Assembly: GCF_001696535.1 (NCBI RefSeq)
Contig: NZ_MBQE01000004.1
Location: forward strand, 434,001-498,000
Source of the DNA: Stappia indica
GTDB taxonomy: Bacteria > Pseudomonadota > Alphaproteobacteria > Rhizobiales > Stappiaceae
DNA: 64,000 nucleotides
Reading direction: 5' to 3'
Both the position numbers and the translations under genes were made by a program. The notes under the pieces are model-generated. The model was not told the DNA's origin and did no database searches. It worked only from the letters and a program-made list of their open reading frames with translations. Position 1 is the first letter of the stretch. Every line of letters starts with the position of its first letter. Positions 53,947-63,552 of this stretch are shown here, in pieces.

Positions 53947-54108
53947 CGCATAAGCCTCTCCTTGCGTCCTCCCGGACGGCGCGCGAGCGCCGAGGGCACC
54001 TGCGGACGCGCGCCGGGACGGAGCCCACGACCGCCGTGGCTCGCCGGTTCCGGGTCGCGCTTCGCTTGCCCGGAATGACGATGAGAGAGGGCGGAGCAAG
54101 GTCGCCGG

Positions 54109-54220
54109 CGGATGCGGCTTTGTGCCGGCGCCGAGGCCTGAGCCGCACGACCTGTGGTTACTGGATCCCGGTCTTCGGCTGCGCCGAAACCGGGACGACA
54201 ACCGGGGTGACCCGTGCCGT
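54109..54220 (+). repeat. Direct repeat copy 2 (112 bases)
   Basis: Second copy, offset 274 bases from the first and in the same orientation, ending about 20 bases before the tamB stop codon. Confidence 0.9.
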
Positions 54221-54238
54221 TGCGCGGGCCGCCTTCCG

Positions 54239-57200
54239 CTAGTTGCCGAATTCGCGCTCGAAGAAGATGCCGGCCTTGGACTCGCCGTCGGCGCCGACCT
54301 CGCCGCGCAGCTTCAGCGACTTGGTGACGTCGATGTCGACGGTGACGCGGCTGGAGCCGGCCTCCGTACCCTGTTTCACGCCGAGATAGATGTTGTCGCT
54401 GAGGTACTTGCCGACCGCGAGAGAGGGGCCGGAGGTGCCGTCGGTTTCCACGTCGATGGCATCGACGCCGAGCGACTGGCGCAGCGCGCCGAGCGGACCT
54501 TCGCCGCTGCCGCCGGTGAGCGCCAGCACCGAGGCGCCGAGCTGGGCGATCTGCGTCGGCGAGAGCTGGCTCATCGACCGGTCGAACAGGAACTGGGCCA
54601 GAACCTCGTCCTGCGGCAGCTGTGGCGAGGAGGTGAAGGCGATTTCCGGCTGCGCCGCCGGGCCGGTGACGGTGATGGTGACCGCCGCGCTGCTGGTCTG
54701 CGAGGTCGCGGCGAAATCCAGCCGCGGCATCAGCGAGCCCGTGAAGGTGACGTCGCCCTGGTTGAACTGCACGCGCCGGGTCAGAACCTGAAGCATGCCG
54801 CGCCGCATGTTGAACGAGCCGATGGCCTGGACGTCGGCCGTGGTGCCGGCGATGCGCAGGGTGCCGCCCATTTCCGCATCGAGGCCGCGGCCGCGCACGA
54901 AGATGCGCCCCGGTGCCGAGACGGTGATGTCGAGGGCGATCGGCCGGCTGCCGCCGCCGCCGGACCCGCCCTGGTCGCCGGCAAGCGCCGCATCCTGCTG
55001 GCGCACCGCCTCCGGCGCGTTGACATGGGTCACCGCGAGGGGATTGATCGCGCCCGGCAGGCTGCTCGGAATGGTGATGTCGGCCCGGGCGATATCGACG
55101 TTACCCTCCAGCCGGGCGCCGCGCGCCGGATCGGCGAGGGGGCCGGTGAGGCGCAGGTCCGCGCCGAGCGTTGCCTGCACCACCCGCCCGTCGGAATAGC
55201 GCCCGTCGCGCACCCGCACCGTCAGGTCTGCCGGCATGCCGGCATCCAGGCCGATGCGCCCGCCCGCCGACAGGTTACCCCCGGCGGCGATGGCTGCGTT
55301 AAGATCGTTGATCGCAACACCTGAATTGTCGATGGCGATGCTGCCGGTGAAGTTCTGCAGGGTGAGCCCCGAGGAGAGCTGGGTCAGCGAGAGCTGGCGC
55401 GGCTGCAGGCTGATATTGTAGCGCGGCGCCGCGAAGGGACCGGTGACCTTGCCCGAGACGGCAAGCCCGCCCTGGCCGGAAAAGCCCGACAGGATCAGAC
55501 GCTGCCGTGCCGCGCTGAGCGGAACGTTGCCGCTGAGCGTGATGTCGAGGGCCCCGGGCGCCGCAATGGCGACCGGCCCGCTGGCGGTGATCGCAAGCCC
55601 GTCCGCGCCGGTGATGTCGGTGGTCTGGGTGATGCGGCCGCCCTGGAAGCGGCCGGTGGAACGCAGGTTGACGGCGGCGAGACCGTTCTGGCGCAAGGGC
55701 GCGGCGGAGAGGTCGGCGATCGACAGCGACCACTCGGCTTGCGGGTCGGCCGCAGCACCGCGCACGGTGACCGTGCCCGAGGCGCTGCCGGTGGGCGAAA
55801 CGCCGGGGGCGAGAGGCGCGAGCGCCGTCAGCGGCAGGGCATTTATCCTCGCGTCGATGGCGAGGCGATCGCCCGCGGTGCCGCTGACATCGACGCGGCC
55901 TTCGCCGATCCGCAATCCCAGATTTTCGATTGTCGTGGTGCCGTCGGCAACCGCGATGCGCGCGTCCTGCGCCAGGCGCGTGGCGAGGCCGCGATAGCGC
56001 CCCTGCAGCGAGGACAGCAGGATTTCCAGCCCACTGTCGGTCGGCTGCAGCGCCGCCGTCAGAGCGACGCCGTCGGCATTGCCGCCCTGCGACAGGCGGG
56101 CATCCAGCTTGATATCGGTGCGCGCGCCCTGCGAGGTCGCGGTGGCGGTCACGGTCTCGATGGCGGTGCCGCCGGCCGTGATGCCACCGAGTGTCGCCTC
56201 TCCGGAAAGCTTCGGCGCGGCGAGCCCGCCGCTGGCCGTGCCGGAGGCGGAAAGCCGGGCGATCCGGTTGCCGGCAACCGCGATCTGCTGGCCCTGCAGG
56301 CTCAGCTGCGCCTGCTGGTCGGCGCCCGTTCCCGTTAGCGCCACCTTGCCCGACAGCGCCCCTTCCAGCTCCGTGAGGGCGAGGGCCGACAGCTCCGAGA
56401 GCTTCGGTGCCGCGATGTCCAGCGTGCCGGTGACCGTGCCGAGCGCATCCGCGAGGTCGCCGACCTCGAAGGCGCCGGTGATCCGGTTTTCCCCCGTTGC
56501 CAGCGAGAAGGTCGGGATGGAGAGGCCGGGGCCCTTCGGCTCCGCGTCGATCTCCGCATCCAGCCGGTTGCCGTCGACGGTGCCGCGCGCCTGGATGTTC
56601 GCCGACAGCGCGTCGGGCGCCGTGGTCGCCGTGACGTCGACCTCGAGATCCGTGACCGGCTTGCCGGCGAGCTGCAAGGCCTCGGCCGTAAGCGTTGCGG
56701 CGACGTCGGGACCGGTGAGCGGCCCCTTGGCCGTGCCCTCGATCTGCGCCGCGCCCACGACCTGCGGGGCGAAACGGGCAAGATCCGCCAGCGTCACCGT
56801 GTAGCTGCCGTCGACGGTCTCCGCCGTCACGGCGCCGTCGAATGTCGTCTCGATGCCGTTCAGCGTCAGGGTGAGGGCGTCGATCTCCGCGCCCGGGGCG
56901 GCCGGGTCGACGGTGGCGCGCGCGTCGAGCGTCAGCGGCCCGGCGAGCATCTCCGCACCGTCGATCAGCGGCTGCAGGTGGCGCGCGGTGAGTTTTGCGG
57001 CGAGGGCGACGGGTGCGTTTGCCGCGGTGGTGTCGAGATCCTCGCCGGCAAGGCGCAGGCCGATGCCCTCGAGCTGGGCCTCCGTCGTCTGCAGCCGCGC
57101 GCTGTCGAGCGCCAGCGACCAGCCGAGCGCATCGCGCGGGCCGCTGGCGGTCAGCGCCAGGTTGGTCTCGCCGATGGTGATCAGCCGGTCGGGCAGCTCG

Positions 57201-58294
57201 ACGCCGATCATCGCGCCGTCGCCGGCCGACAGGCGCACCTTCGCATCCGCATCGATCCGCCCGTCCTCGGGCAGGTCGGCGCGGAAACTGGAGGAGAGTG
57301 TCCCGGTCGCCAGGGTGCCTTGGGCCCGCCGCGGGGCGAAGTCGCGGGTGAGGGTAACCTCCGCGTCGAGCACGGTGCGGCCCATGACCAGCGCGGCGGC
57401 GACCGGCGGGGCGAGGGCGGACAACTCGCCCTCCAGCCGCGCGGTCAGCTGGCGCGTGTCGCCGGTCTCGGCAAGGCGGGCGGTGCCGGCGATCTCGGTG
57501 CGCCCGTCCAGCGCCAGCGACAGCTGCGCCTGCCAGTCGTCGAGCGGACCGTCGCCCTTCAGCGCGATGTCGAGCGCCGGCAGGCCCTCGATCTGCAGCA
57601 GGCGGGCGGCAAGGCCACCGCGCGGCTCCTTCACCGTGACATCGAAGAACAGCTCCTCCGCCTGCGGCATGAAGCGGACGGTCGCGGCGATATCGCCCGG
57701 CGTGCCGTCGATGCGGCTGACAGCGAGCTCGGCATTGGCCGCCTGCGGTGCGTCGGACAGGCTCGCCTGCGCCTGCGCGGTGAGGCGCACCGGCGTGCCG
57801 ACGACCGGAGCGGCGATGTCGATCTCCGCGATCCGCGCCTGGCCGAGGCGGAAGGGCAGCAGCGGCACGGAGCCGCCGGATTCGCTCTGCGTCTGCGAGG
57901 GAACGGGCAGGCGGGCGAGCGACACGCGCGCGACGTCGACGGCTTCGACGTCGATAGTGCCGGACAGCAGTGCCAGCGGATCCCAGGCAAGGCGCGCCTG
58001 CTCGACCGTCAGATAGGGGCCTTGCGCGTCCGAAACCTCGACCCGCTCGACGCTGGCGTCCAGCCCCCAGCCGACCCTGAGGCCGGCGAGGCGCACGCCG
58101 CCGTCCGGGCCGCCGGCGATGTCGTTGACCAGCGACACGACCGCGTTGCGCCCCCAGTCCGTCTGCAGCGCGCCGAGCAGGCCGAGTACCAGCAGCGGCA
58201 CGATCACCACGACGGCGACGAGCACGCGCAGCAGCAGCCGGGCGGTGGCACGCAGGAAGGAGCGGGAACGGCGGCGGGGCATCGGCTCGGTCAA
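54239..58294 (-). CDS. tamB: Translocation and assembly module protein TamB
   Basis: Very long envelope protein of about 1351 residues. An N-terminal anchor helix (about 19-45, LLLRVLVAVVVIVPLLVLGLLGAL) is followed by more than 1000 residues of repeated beta strands and the C-terminal DUF490/TamB domain (about 1000-1351), ending in KAGIFFEREFGN. TamB spans the periplasm and works with TamA, encoded upstream, in outer-membrane protein assembly and phospholipid transport. The start is uncertain: TTG at 58294 has GGGGGG at a good distance, while ATG at 58282 is the next in-frame choice. A gap of about 250 bases separates it from tamA, unusual for this pair. Confidence 0.93.
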   Translation of the reverse strand: MTEPMPRRRSRSFLRATARLLLRVLVAVVVIVPLLVLGLLGALQTDWGRNAVVSLVNDIAGGPDGGVRLAGLRVGWGLDASVERVEVSDAQGPYLTVEQARLAWDPLALLSGTIDVEAVDVARVSLARLPVPSQTQSESGGSVPLLPFRLGQARIAEIDIAAPVVGTPVRLTAQAQASLSDAPQAANAELAVSRIDGTPGDIAATVRFMPQAEELFFDVTVKEPRGGLAARLLQIEGLPALDIALKGDGPLDDWQAQLSLALDGRTEIAGTARLAETGDTRQLTARLEGELSALAPPVAAALVMGRTVLDAEVTLTRDFAPRRAQGTLATGTLSSSFRADLPEDGRIDADAKVRLSAGDGAMIGVELPDRLITIGETNLALTASGPRDALGWSLALDSARLQTTEAQLEGIGLRLAGEDLDTTAANAPVALAAKLTARHLQPLIDGAEMLAGPLTLDARATVDPAAPGAEIDALTLTLNGIETTFDGAVTAETVDGSYTVTLADLARFAPQVVGAAQIEGTAKGPLTGPDVAATLTAEALQLAGKPVTDLEVDVTATTAPDALSANIQARGTVDGNRLDAEIDAEPKGPGLSIPTFSLATGENRITGAFEVGDLADALGTVTGTLDIAAPKLSELSALALTELEGALSGKVALTGTGADQQAQLSLQGQQIAVAGNRIARLSASGTASGGLAAPKLSGEATLGGITAGGTAIETVTATATSQGARTDIKLDARLSQGGNADGVALTAALQPTDSGLEILLSSLQGRYRGLATRLAQDARIAVADGTTTIENLGLRIGEGRVDVSGTAGDRLAIDARINALPLTALAPLAPGVSPTGSASGTVTVRGAAADPQAEWSLSIADLSAAPLRQNGLAAVNLRSTGRFQGGRITQTTDITGADGLAITASGPVAIAAPGALDITLSGNVPLSAARQRLILSGFSGQGGLAVSGKVTGPFAAPRYNISLQPRQLSLTQLSSGLTLQNFTGSIAIDNSGVAINDLNAAIAAGGNLSAGGRIGLDAGMPADLTVRVRDGRYSDGRVVQATLGADLRLTGPLADPARGARLEGNVDIARADITIPSSLPGAINPLAVTHVNAPEAVRQQDAALAGDQGGSGGGGSRPIALDITVSAPGRIFVRGRGLDAEMGGTLRIAGTTADVQAIGSFNMRRGMLQVLTRRVQFNQGDVTFTGSLMPRLDFAATSQTSSAAVTITVTGPAAQPEIAFTSSPQLPQDEVLAQFLFDRSMSQLSPTQIAQLGASVLALTGGSGEGPLGALRQSLGVDAIDVETDGTSGPSLAVGKYLSDNIYLGVKQGTEAGSSRVTVDIDVTKSLKLRGEVGADGESKAGIFFEREFGN

Positions 58295-58542
58295 GTCATG
58301 CCCCCCGACGAGCTGGAAAACGATTCGTCATGGAAAGACTTATCCCGCAATCTTGAAGCGAAATCATGGCGCAGCGGCAGCTTGCCCTGAATCGATGCCT
58401 CAAGGCGCTGAATCGGAATCGGAACCTTATCGCTTCCGATTATGTCGCTGAAATGATTCGCAGAATCGATTTTCGAGACAATTTTGCAAAATTTCGGGAA
58501 ATTTTGCGTTTCGAGCACCTAAACCGTCTCAATTTCTCGAAA
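58295..58542. other. AT-rich tamA-tamB spacer with hairpins
   Basis: About 250 bases between the tamA stop and the tamB start, clearly richer in A and T than the genes around it. It contains a perfect hairpin GCAAAATTT-CGGG-AAATTTTGC (58486-58507) and a weaker AATCGGAA/TTCCGATT pair (about 58411-58442). No T run follows the perfect hairpin on the minus strand, so termination is uncertain. A separate tamB promoter is plausible. Confidence 0.6.
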
Positions 58543-60510
58543 TCAGAACGCCTGGCTGAGGCCGACATAGACGGCGAAGCTGGGGTCGTCCTTTTCCGGG
58601 TTGAGCGGCACGGCGACGTCGAGCCGGAGCGGTCCGACCGGGGTGAAGTAGCGGATGCCGGCACCGGCGCCGACCTTCAACCCCTCCGAGAAATCCGGAT
58701 AGACGGAGCTGAAGCTGTTGCCCGCGTCGACGAAGCCGACGAGGCCGATCGTCTCGGTGACCTTCATCCGCACTTCTGCCGAGGCCTCCACAAAGGAGCG
58801 CCCGCCGGTGACCTCGCCGGCGATCCGCGGGCCGACATTGCGATAGGCGTAGCCGCGGATCGAGCCGCCGCCGCCGGAGAAGAAGCGCCGGGCCGCCGGC
58901 ACCGCGCGGATGGACGGGGCGATGATGCTGCCGGCGCCGAGACGGCCGGCGAGCACGAAGCGGCGGGACTCGTCCAGTGCCTGATAGGCGGAGACCTGCG
59001 CCTTGGTGAACAGCATGAAGTTGCCGCCCTTGGCGTCGTAGGCGGGCTCGGCGAAGGCGACGGCGTTGATGCCCTCGGTCGGGTTCAGCTTGTCGTCGCG
59101 GGTGTCGTAGGCGACCTCGCCGATGATGCCGGTGAGCAGGTAGGTGCGGTTGCCGAAGACGTCCTGCTCGTCGGCGAACTGCACCTCGGCGCCGACCCGC
59201 GCCGACAGCTGGTCGCTGAACTCGCGGCGCAAGAAGGCGTCGAGCGTGACGTTGCGGCTGCGATAGGCGTCCGGAATTTCCTGCTTGGCGCTGAGGCTGG
59301 TCGTGAAGGTGGTCAGCGGCCCGAAGGCGCCGGGCTTCTCGAAGGCGATGCGGCCGGAATATTCCAGGTCCGACAGGCTGTTGTCGCCGATGCGGCCGAC
59401 CGAGCCCTCGACGCTGAGCAGCTCGCCGCGGCCGAACAGGTTGCGCCGCCGCCAGTAGGCCTCGACGCCGAAGCCTTCCGAGCTCGACCAGTTGGCGCCG
59501 ACGCCAATGACGTTGCGCTTGCGCTCGGAGACCTCGATGGTCATCGGCAGTCGGCCGTCGGGGCCGACCTGCTCGCCCGGCACGATGCGCACGGAGGAGA
59601 AGATGCCGAGATCGGACAGCCGCTTGGTGGCGCGCTCGATCGCCTGCGGCGAATACTGCTCGCCCTCCGGGAGCATGGCCTGGGTGACGACGAAATCGGG
59701 ATCGGTCGCCTCGGTGCCGCTGACCGTGACCTCGCCGAAGCGGGCGGCCCGGCCGGGGGCTGCGACGAGGCGCACGTCCAGCCGGTTGGTGGCGTGGTCG
59801 GCGACGATCTCGCGCCGCTCGATGCTGGCGAAGGGATATCCGGCCGCCTTCAGCTGGGCGACGATCTGCTGCTCGGCGCGCAGCACCTTCTCGGAATTGG
59901 CGGTCTCGCCCCGCACCAGCCCGTAACTCTCCGGCGTGCCGATCAGGCCGTCCTGCGAGGTGCTCTCGACCGCAAGGTTGCCGAAGGAGAAGAGCGGGCC
60001 CGGCGAGACGCGGATGGTCACCGGGACGGGACGCGGGCCGGGCAGGGAGGGCATGCGCAGCGCCGCCTCCAGCGTCAGCCCGGCAAGGCGGATGTCGACG
60101 GTGCCGGCATAGTAGCCCTCGACATAGAGCCGGCCGACAAGGCGCTCGAAGTCGGAATTGGCGCGGGCGATGAGGCCGGCCTCGCCGGACGGCGGCCGGT
60201 CGGCATCGCTGACGAGCTCGGAGGTGCTTTCCAGCTTTTCCTTCAGCTCGTCGTCGCCGGCGGACAGCGACAGGGTGACCGTGTAGGGAAAGGGATCGGT
60301 GACGGCGATTTCCGCGTCGCTCTCGGACTTGCCGAACGGCCACCAGCCGAACAGGTCGAGCGCGGAGGCGGGGGCTGCGGAGGCGCCCAGCAGGGTGCCG
60401 GCCAACAGCGCAGCACAAAGCGGGCGCCGGCGAGCTGCCTGCCGCACCACGTTTGCGTTCCCCGTCATCGACGCCGACGGGTCTGCTGTCCGGATCTCGT
60501 TGATACGCAC
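58543..60510 (-). CDS. tamA: Autotransporter assembly complex protein TamA (BamA/Omp85 family)
   Basis: Outer-membrane protein of about 655 residues. An N-terminal signal (RPLCAALLAGTLLGASAAPASA) is followed by POTRA-type repeats (about 70-330) and an Omp85 beta-barrel (about 350-655). The barrel includes FFSGGGGSIRGYAYRNVGPR with the conserved GSIRGY of loop 6, LVGFVDAGNSF, and a terminal Phe (LSQAF) for Bam recognition. The GTG at 60510 is chosen because AGGA lies six bases upstream; an ATG at 60468 would give a shorter signal and is possible. It is upstream of tamB on the same strand. Confidence 0.93.
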   Translation of the reverse strand: MRINEIRTADPSASMTGNANVVRQAARRRPLCAALLAGTLLGASAAPASALDLFGWWPFGKSESDAEIAVTDPFPYTVTLSLSAGDDELKEKLESTSELVSDADRPPSGEAGLIARANSDFERLVGRLYVEGYYAGTVDIRLAGLTLEAALRMPSLPGPRPVPVTIRVSPGPLFSFGNLAVESTSQDGLIGTPESYGLVRGETANSEKVLRAEQQIVAQLKAAGYPFASIERREIVADHATNRLDVRLVAAPGRAARFGEVTVSGTEATDPDFVVTQAMLPEGEQYSPQAIERATKRLSDLGIFSSVRIVPGEQVGPDGRLPMTIEVSERKRNVIGVGANWSSSEGFGVEAYWRRRNLFGRGELLSVEGSVGRIGDNSLSDLEYSGRIAFEKPGAFGPLTTFTTSLSAKQEIPDAYRSRNVTLDAFLRREFSDQLSARVGAEVQFADEQDVFGNRTYLLTGIIGEVAYDTRDDKLNPTEGINAVAFAEPAYDAKGGNFMLFTKAQVSAYQALDESRRFVLAGRLGAGSIIAPSIRAVPAARRFFSGGGGSIRGYAYRNVGPRIAGEVTGGRSFVEASAEVRMKVTETIGLVGFVDAGNSFSSVYPDFSEGLKVGAGAGIRYFTPVGPLRLDVAVPLNPEKDDPSFAVYVGLSQAF

Positions 60511-60972
60511 GAGACATCCTGTTCCGGTTGAGCCCGAGAGGTCCCTCATCGACCCATCTTGTAAGTCGCAGGCTAGGCCCGAATGGTTGACCGGTTCTGA
60601 ACCGACGGCCCCTTGCGAACCAATTCGCTCACCATATGGCATGTTTTATGCGCTTTGACGAATCTCGCACCGCGGCGGATTCGGCGAAACGCTGCCGGGA
60701 GTTGTGCGCAACGACCGGATCTGCCGCAAGGGGAGAAAGGCCGGCCGTTCCTGCCGCACCTGGCGAAGTCCATCCCACAAATGCCTGAAAACCGGGACAA
60801 TTTTGTCAGATTCATTTTCTGTTTGATTAACCAATGGGGTAAACAATGTTGCTGATGGACAACAGGTGACAGGCTTGCCGGCCGCCCCTGTCCATCCACC
60901 TTGGACACCCGCCCGAGAGGGTGCTAACAGAAGCGGGCGTGACACGTCCGGAATGTCACTACCGAGGCCTTG
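60511..60972. other. Intergenic region between tamA and the wza-like gene
   Basis: About 460 bases between divergent genes. The part 60775-60860 is AT-rich (TTTTGTCAGATTCATTTTCTGTTTGATTAACC region) and likely contains the promoter of the capsule export genes. The in-frame tamA extension reaches 60642 but lacks features of coding sequence. I see no other gene. Confidence 0.5.
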
Positions 60973-62106
60973 ATGCGTTTCTTGTTCCCTGTTTTCCTTG
61001 CGTTTTCGCTCGCAGGCTGTGCCGGCCTGCCGGGGCAGGGACCGGCTGCGATCACCATCACCTCCGAAGAGATCGAAGGCGACGCGGTCAGCTCGGACTA
61101 CGTGCTGCTGTCGCTGGACCGCCAGACGATCTCGGCCGTGCACGATTATCGCCCGGCGCTGTTCTCCCGCCATTTCGCCTCCGTGCCCGGTGCCGGCCGC
61201 TCGACGCGCCTCGGCATCGGCGACCGCCTGGTCGTGACGATCTGGGAAGCGGCGCCCGAGGGCCTGTTCTCCACCACAGACGGCAAGAACGTCTCGGTGC
61301 CCGTGGTGGTCGACGAGGCCGGCTACATCTTCATTCCCTATGCCGGCCGCATCCAGGCGAACGGCCTGTCGGTCGAGGGCCTGCGCTCCTCGATTCAGGA
61401 GCGGCTGAAGGGCAAGGCCATCGAGCCCCAGGTTCTGGTGCTGGTGGAAGGCAACGAGAGCAGCGGCGTCGTCGTGGTCGGCGACGTGATGAAGCCCGGC
61501 CAGTACACCATGTCGGTGCGCGGCATGCGCCTGCTGGAAGCGGTGGCCCGCGCCGGCGGCTCGCGCGAGGCGACCTACGAGACGGTGGTGACGGTCAAGC
61601 GCGGCTCGCGCTCCGGCGAGGCGCGCCTCGTCGACCTGATCGAATATCCGGAAAACAACATCTGGCTGACGCCCGGCGACAACGTGCTGGTGACGCACAA
61701 GCCGCGCACCTTCTCCGCCTTCGGCGCGGTGCAGAGCACGCAGCTGGTGCCGTTCAAGACCGAATCGGTGACGCTGGCCGAGGGCCTGGCCCAGGTCGGC
61801 GGCCTGAAGGACTTCTTCGCCGATGCCGGCGGCATCTTCCTGTTCCGCTTCGAGGACCGGGAGCTGGTGCGCCGGATTCGCGGCGACGAGGTGGCGCAGA
61901 AGTTCTCCAAGACCAAGGTGCCGGTCGTCTACAAGCTGAACATGCGTCAGGCCGAGGCCTTTTTCCTCGCCCGCTCGTTCGAGATGCGCGACAAGGACAT
62001 CATCTACGTCGCCAACCATCCGACGGCGGAGTTCGGCAAGTTCCTGCAGATCATCGGCCCGCTGCTGTCGAGTGCGAGAACGGTCGACGCGCTGGCCACC
62101 AATTGA
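60973..62106 (+). CDS. Polysaccharide export lipoprotein, Wza/KpsD type
   Basis: Outer-membrane polysaccharide export protein of 377 residues. The lipoprotein signal MRFLFPVFLAFSLAGC has a LAGC lipobox with Cys16. The Poly_export domain (about 60-165) has RLGIGDRLVVTIWEAAPEGLF and VVVDEAGYIFIPYAGRIQANGLS (in parts). SLBB domains follow (about 165-330), with VVVVGDVMKPGQYTM and LLEAVARAGG. GAGG lies six bases before the ATG. It leads a group with two KpsS-like proteins, so it forms the export channel for a capsular or K-antigen-like polysaccharide. Confidence 0.92.
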   Translation: MRFLFPVFLAFSLAGCAGLPGQGPAAITITSEEIEGDAVSSDYVLLSLDRQTISAVHDYRPALFSRHFASVPGAGRSTRLGIGDRLVVTIWEAAPEGLFSTTDGKNVSVPVVVDEAGYIFIPYAGRIQANGLSVEGLRSSIQERLKGKAIEPQVLVLVEGNESSGVVVVGDVMKPGQYTMSVRGMRLLEAVARAGGSREATYETVVTVKRGSRSGEARLVDLIEYPENNIWLTPGDNVLVTHKPRTFSAFGAVQSTQLVPFKTESVTLAEGLAQVGGLKDFFADAGGIFLFRFEDRELVRRIRGDEVAQKFSKTKVPVVYKLNMRQAEAFFLARSFEMRDKDIIYVANHPTAEFGKFLQIIGPLLSSARTVDALATN

Positions 62107-62199
62107 CGGCGGGCCGCGCTCCGGAAACGGGGCGCATGCCCGCGACGCCGAGAGCGGCAGGCTTCCGTCCTCCGGCCGGCGTCGCAACGGACGCCTGAC

Positions 62200-63552
62200 A
62201 TGCCGCAAGAGACGCAAACGCGCACGGTGCTGTTCCTGCAGGGTCCGCCCTCGGACTTTCCGCGCGTCGTCGCCAACGAGCTGGAAGCGCTCGGCCATCG
62301 CACCTTGCGCATCAACCTCAGCCTGTCCGACTGGCTGCTGTGGCACGATGCCCGCTGCACCAGCTATCGCGGCAGCCTGACGGCCTGGCCGGCCTTTCTC
62401 GAGGCCTATCTGCTCGAGCACGGCGTCACCGACATCGTCTTCTACCAGGACCGCTTTCCCTACCACTCGGCGGCCATCGAGATCGCCGGACGGCTGGGCC
62501 TGCGCACGGTCGCCTACGAGAACGGCTATCTGCGCCCCGACTGGATCACCGCCGAGCTGGACGGCATGTCGGCGCGCTCGCTGTTCCCCGACGATGTGGG
62601 CGCGATCCGCGAGGCGGCCTCGGTGCTGGCGCCCATCGATCTGACGGTGCGCTATCGCCATCCGTTCTGGCTGGAGGCGGTGCACGAGGTGACCTTCCAC
62701 CTTGTCAACGCGTTCCTCTTCCTGTTCTGGCCGCGCTTCACCCAGGACAAGTTCTACCACCCGATCTTCGAATATCCGGCGATGGTCCCGCGGCTCGTCT
62801 TCGCCCGCCGACGCGACCGCAACGCCAACATCCTGATCGCCGACCTGATCGAGTCACGCTGCCCGTATTTCGTCTTTCCGCTGCAGCTCCAGAGCGATTA
62901 CCAGCTGCGCTACAATGCGCAGTACAAGCATCTGGCCGAGGCGCTGGACGAGGTGTTCGCCTCCTTCGCCGCCAATGCGCATCTGGCGGCGCAACTGGTG
63001 ATCAAGATCCATCCGATGGACCAGGGCATCGAGCCGTGGGGGCGGATCGTGCGCCAGCTCGCCCGCAAGCACCGGATCAAGCACCGGGTGCATCTGGTCG
63101 ACGGCGGCCATCTGGTGACGCTGCTGGAGCATGCGTCCGGCGCGCTGATGGTCAACTCCACGACGGGCCTGCATGCGGTGCGGCTCGGCTGTCCGGTGAA
63201 GATCCTCGGCGTTGCCGTCTACGACCTGCCGGGACTGACCTGCCAGTTGCCGCTCGACCGGTTCTGGCGCACGCCGCAGGCCCCCGATGCCGGCGTCTAC
63301 GACGCGGTGCAGCGGCTGATGGGCCATGCGATCCAGATCCAGGGCAACTTCTACACGGCCGAGGGCAAGCAGGCGGCCGCGCGCGAGCTGGCCCGGCGGC
63401 TGACGCAGAACGGCGTCAACGAGCCCGGCGCCTGCGTGCGTCCGGCGCCGCGCGGGGAAAAGGCGCGCCGGCTCGGCATTCCCATGACCTTCACGCAGGA
63501 GATGCAGGTTCGCGGCCGCATCGGGCGGTGGTGGCGTGCCTGGCGCGGCTGA
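62200..63552 (+). CDS. KpsS-like capsular polysaccharide protein
   Basis: Protein of 450 residues of the capsule-synthesis (KpsS/RkpJ-like) family, whose E. coli members place Kdo linkers on the lipid anchor. It opens TVLFLQGPPSDFPRVVANELEALGHRTLRINLSLSDWLLWHDARCTSYRG (about 9-58 in parts). The middle has VAYENGYLRPDWIT (about 107-120). The C-terminal glycosyltransferase-like half has VIKIHPMDQGIEPWG (about 267-281) and GALMVNSTTGLHAVRLGCPVKILG (about 311-334), including the KIHP and STTG signature positions. It follows the Wza-type gene by 93 bases and overlaps the next paralogue. Confidence 0.88.
   Translation: MPQETQTRTVLFLQGPPSDFPRVVANELEALGHRTLRINLSLSDWLLWHDARCTSYRGSLTAWPAFLEAYLLEHGVTDIVFYQDRFPYHSAAIEIAGRLGLRTVAYENGYLRPDWITAELDGMSARSLFPDDVGAIREAASVLAPIDLTVRYRHPFWLEAVHEVTFHLVNAFLFLFWPRFTQDKFYHPIFEYPAMVPRLVFARRRDRNANILIADLIESRCPYFVFPLQLQSDYQLRYNAQYKHLAEALDEVFASFAANAHLAAQLVIKIHPMDQGIEPWGRIVRQLARKHRIKHRVHLVDGGHLVTLLEHASGALMVNSTTGLHAVRLGCPVKILGVAVYDLPGLTCQLPLDRFWRTPQAPDAGVYDAVQRLMGHAIQIQGNFYTAEGKQAAARELARRLTQNGVNEPGACVRPAPRGEKARRLGIPMTFTQEMQVRGRIGRWWRAWRG

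Larger units (their letters stand above)
53746..54238. other. Convergent intergenic region filled with palindromic repeats
   Basis: About 490 bases between Ldh and tamB. It starts with a hairpin ATGCCTGC-GAAG-GCAGGCAT (around 53779-53799), then carries two copies of a 112-base repeat separated by 162 bases. The spacer is GC-rich and without a convincing gene. The repeat parts contain palindromes of the form CCGGTCTTCGGC...GCCGAAACCGG, like intergenic REP/BIME units of proteobacteria. Confidence 0.65.

Noticed and set aside
58486-58507. Perfect hairpin as an attachment site of a mobile element
   Set aside because: No second copy, integrase or tRNA gene is nearby. A terminator or regulatory hairpin is more economical.
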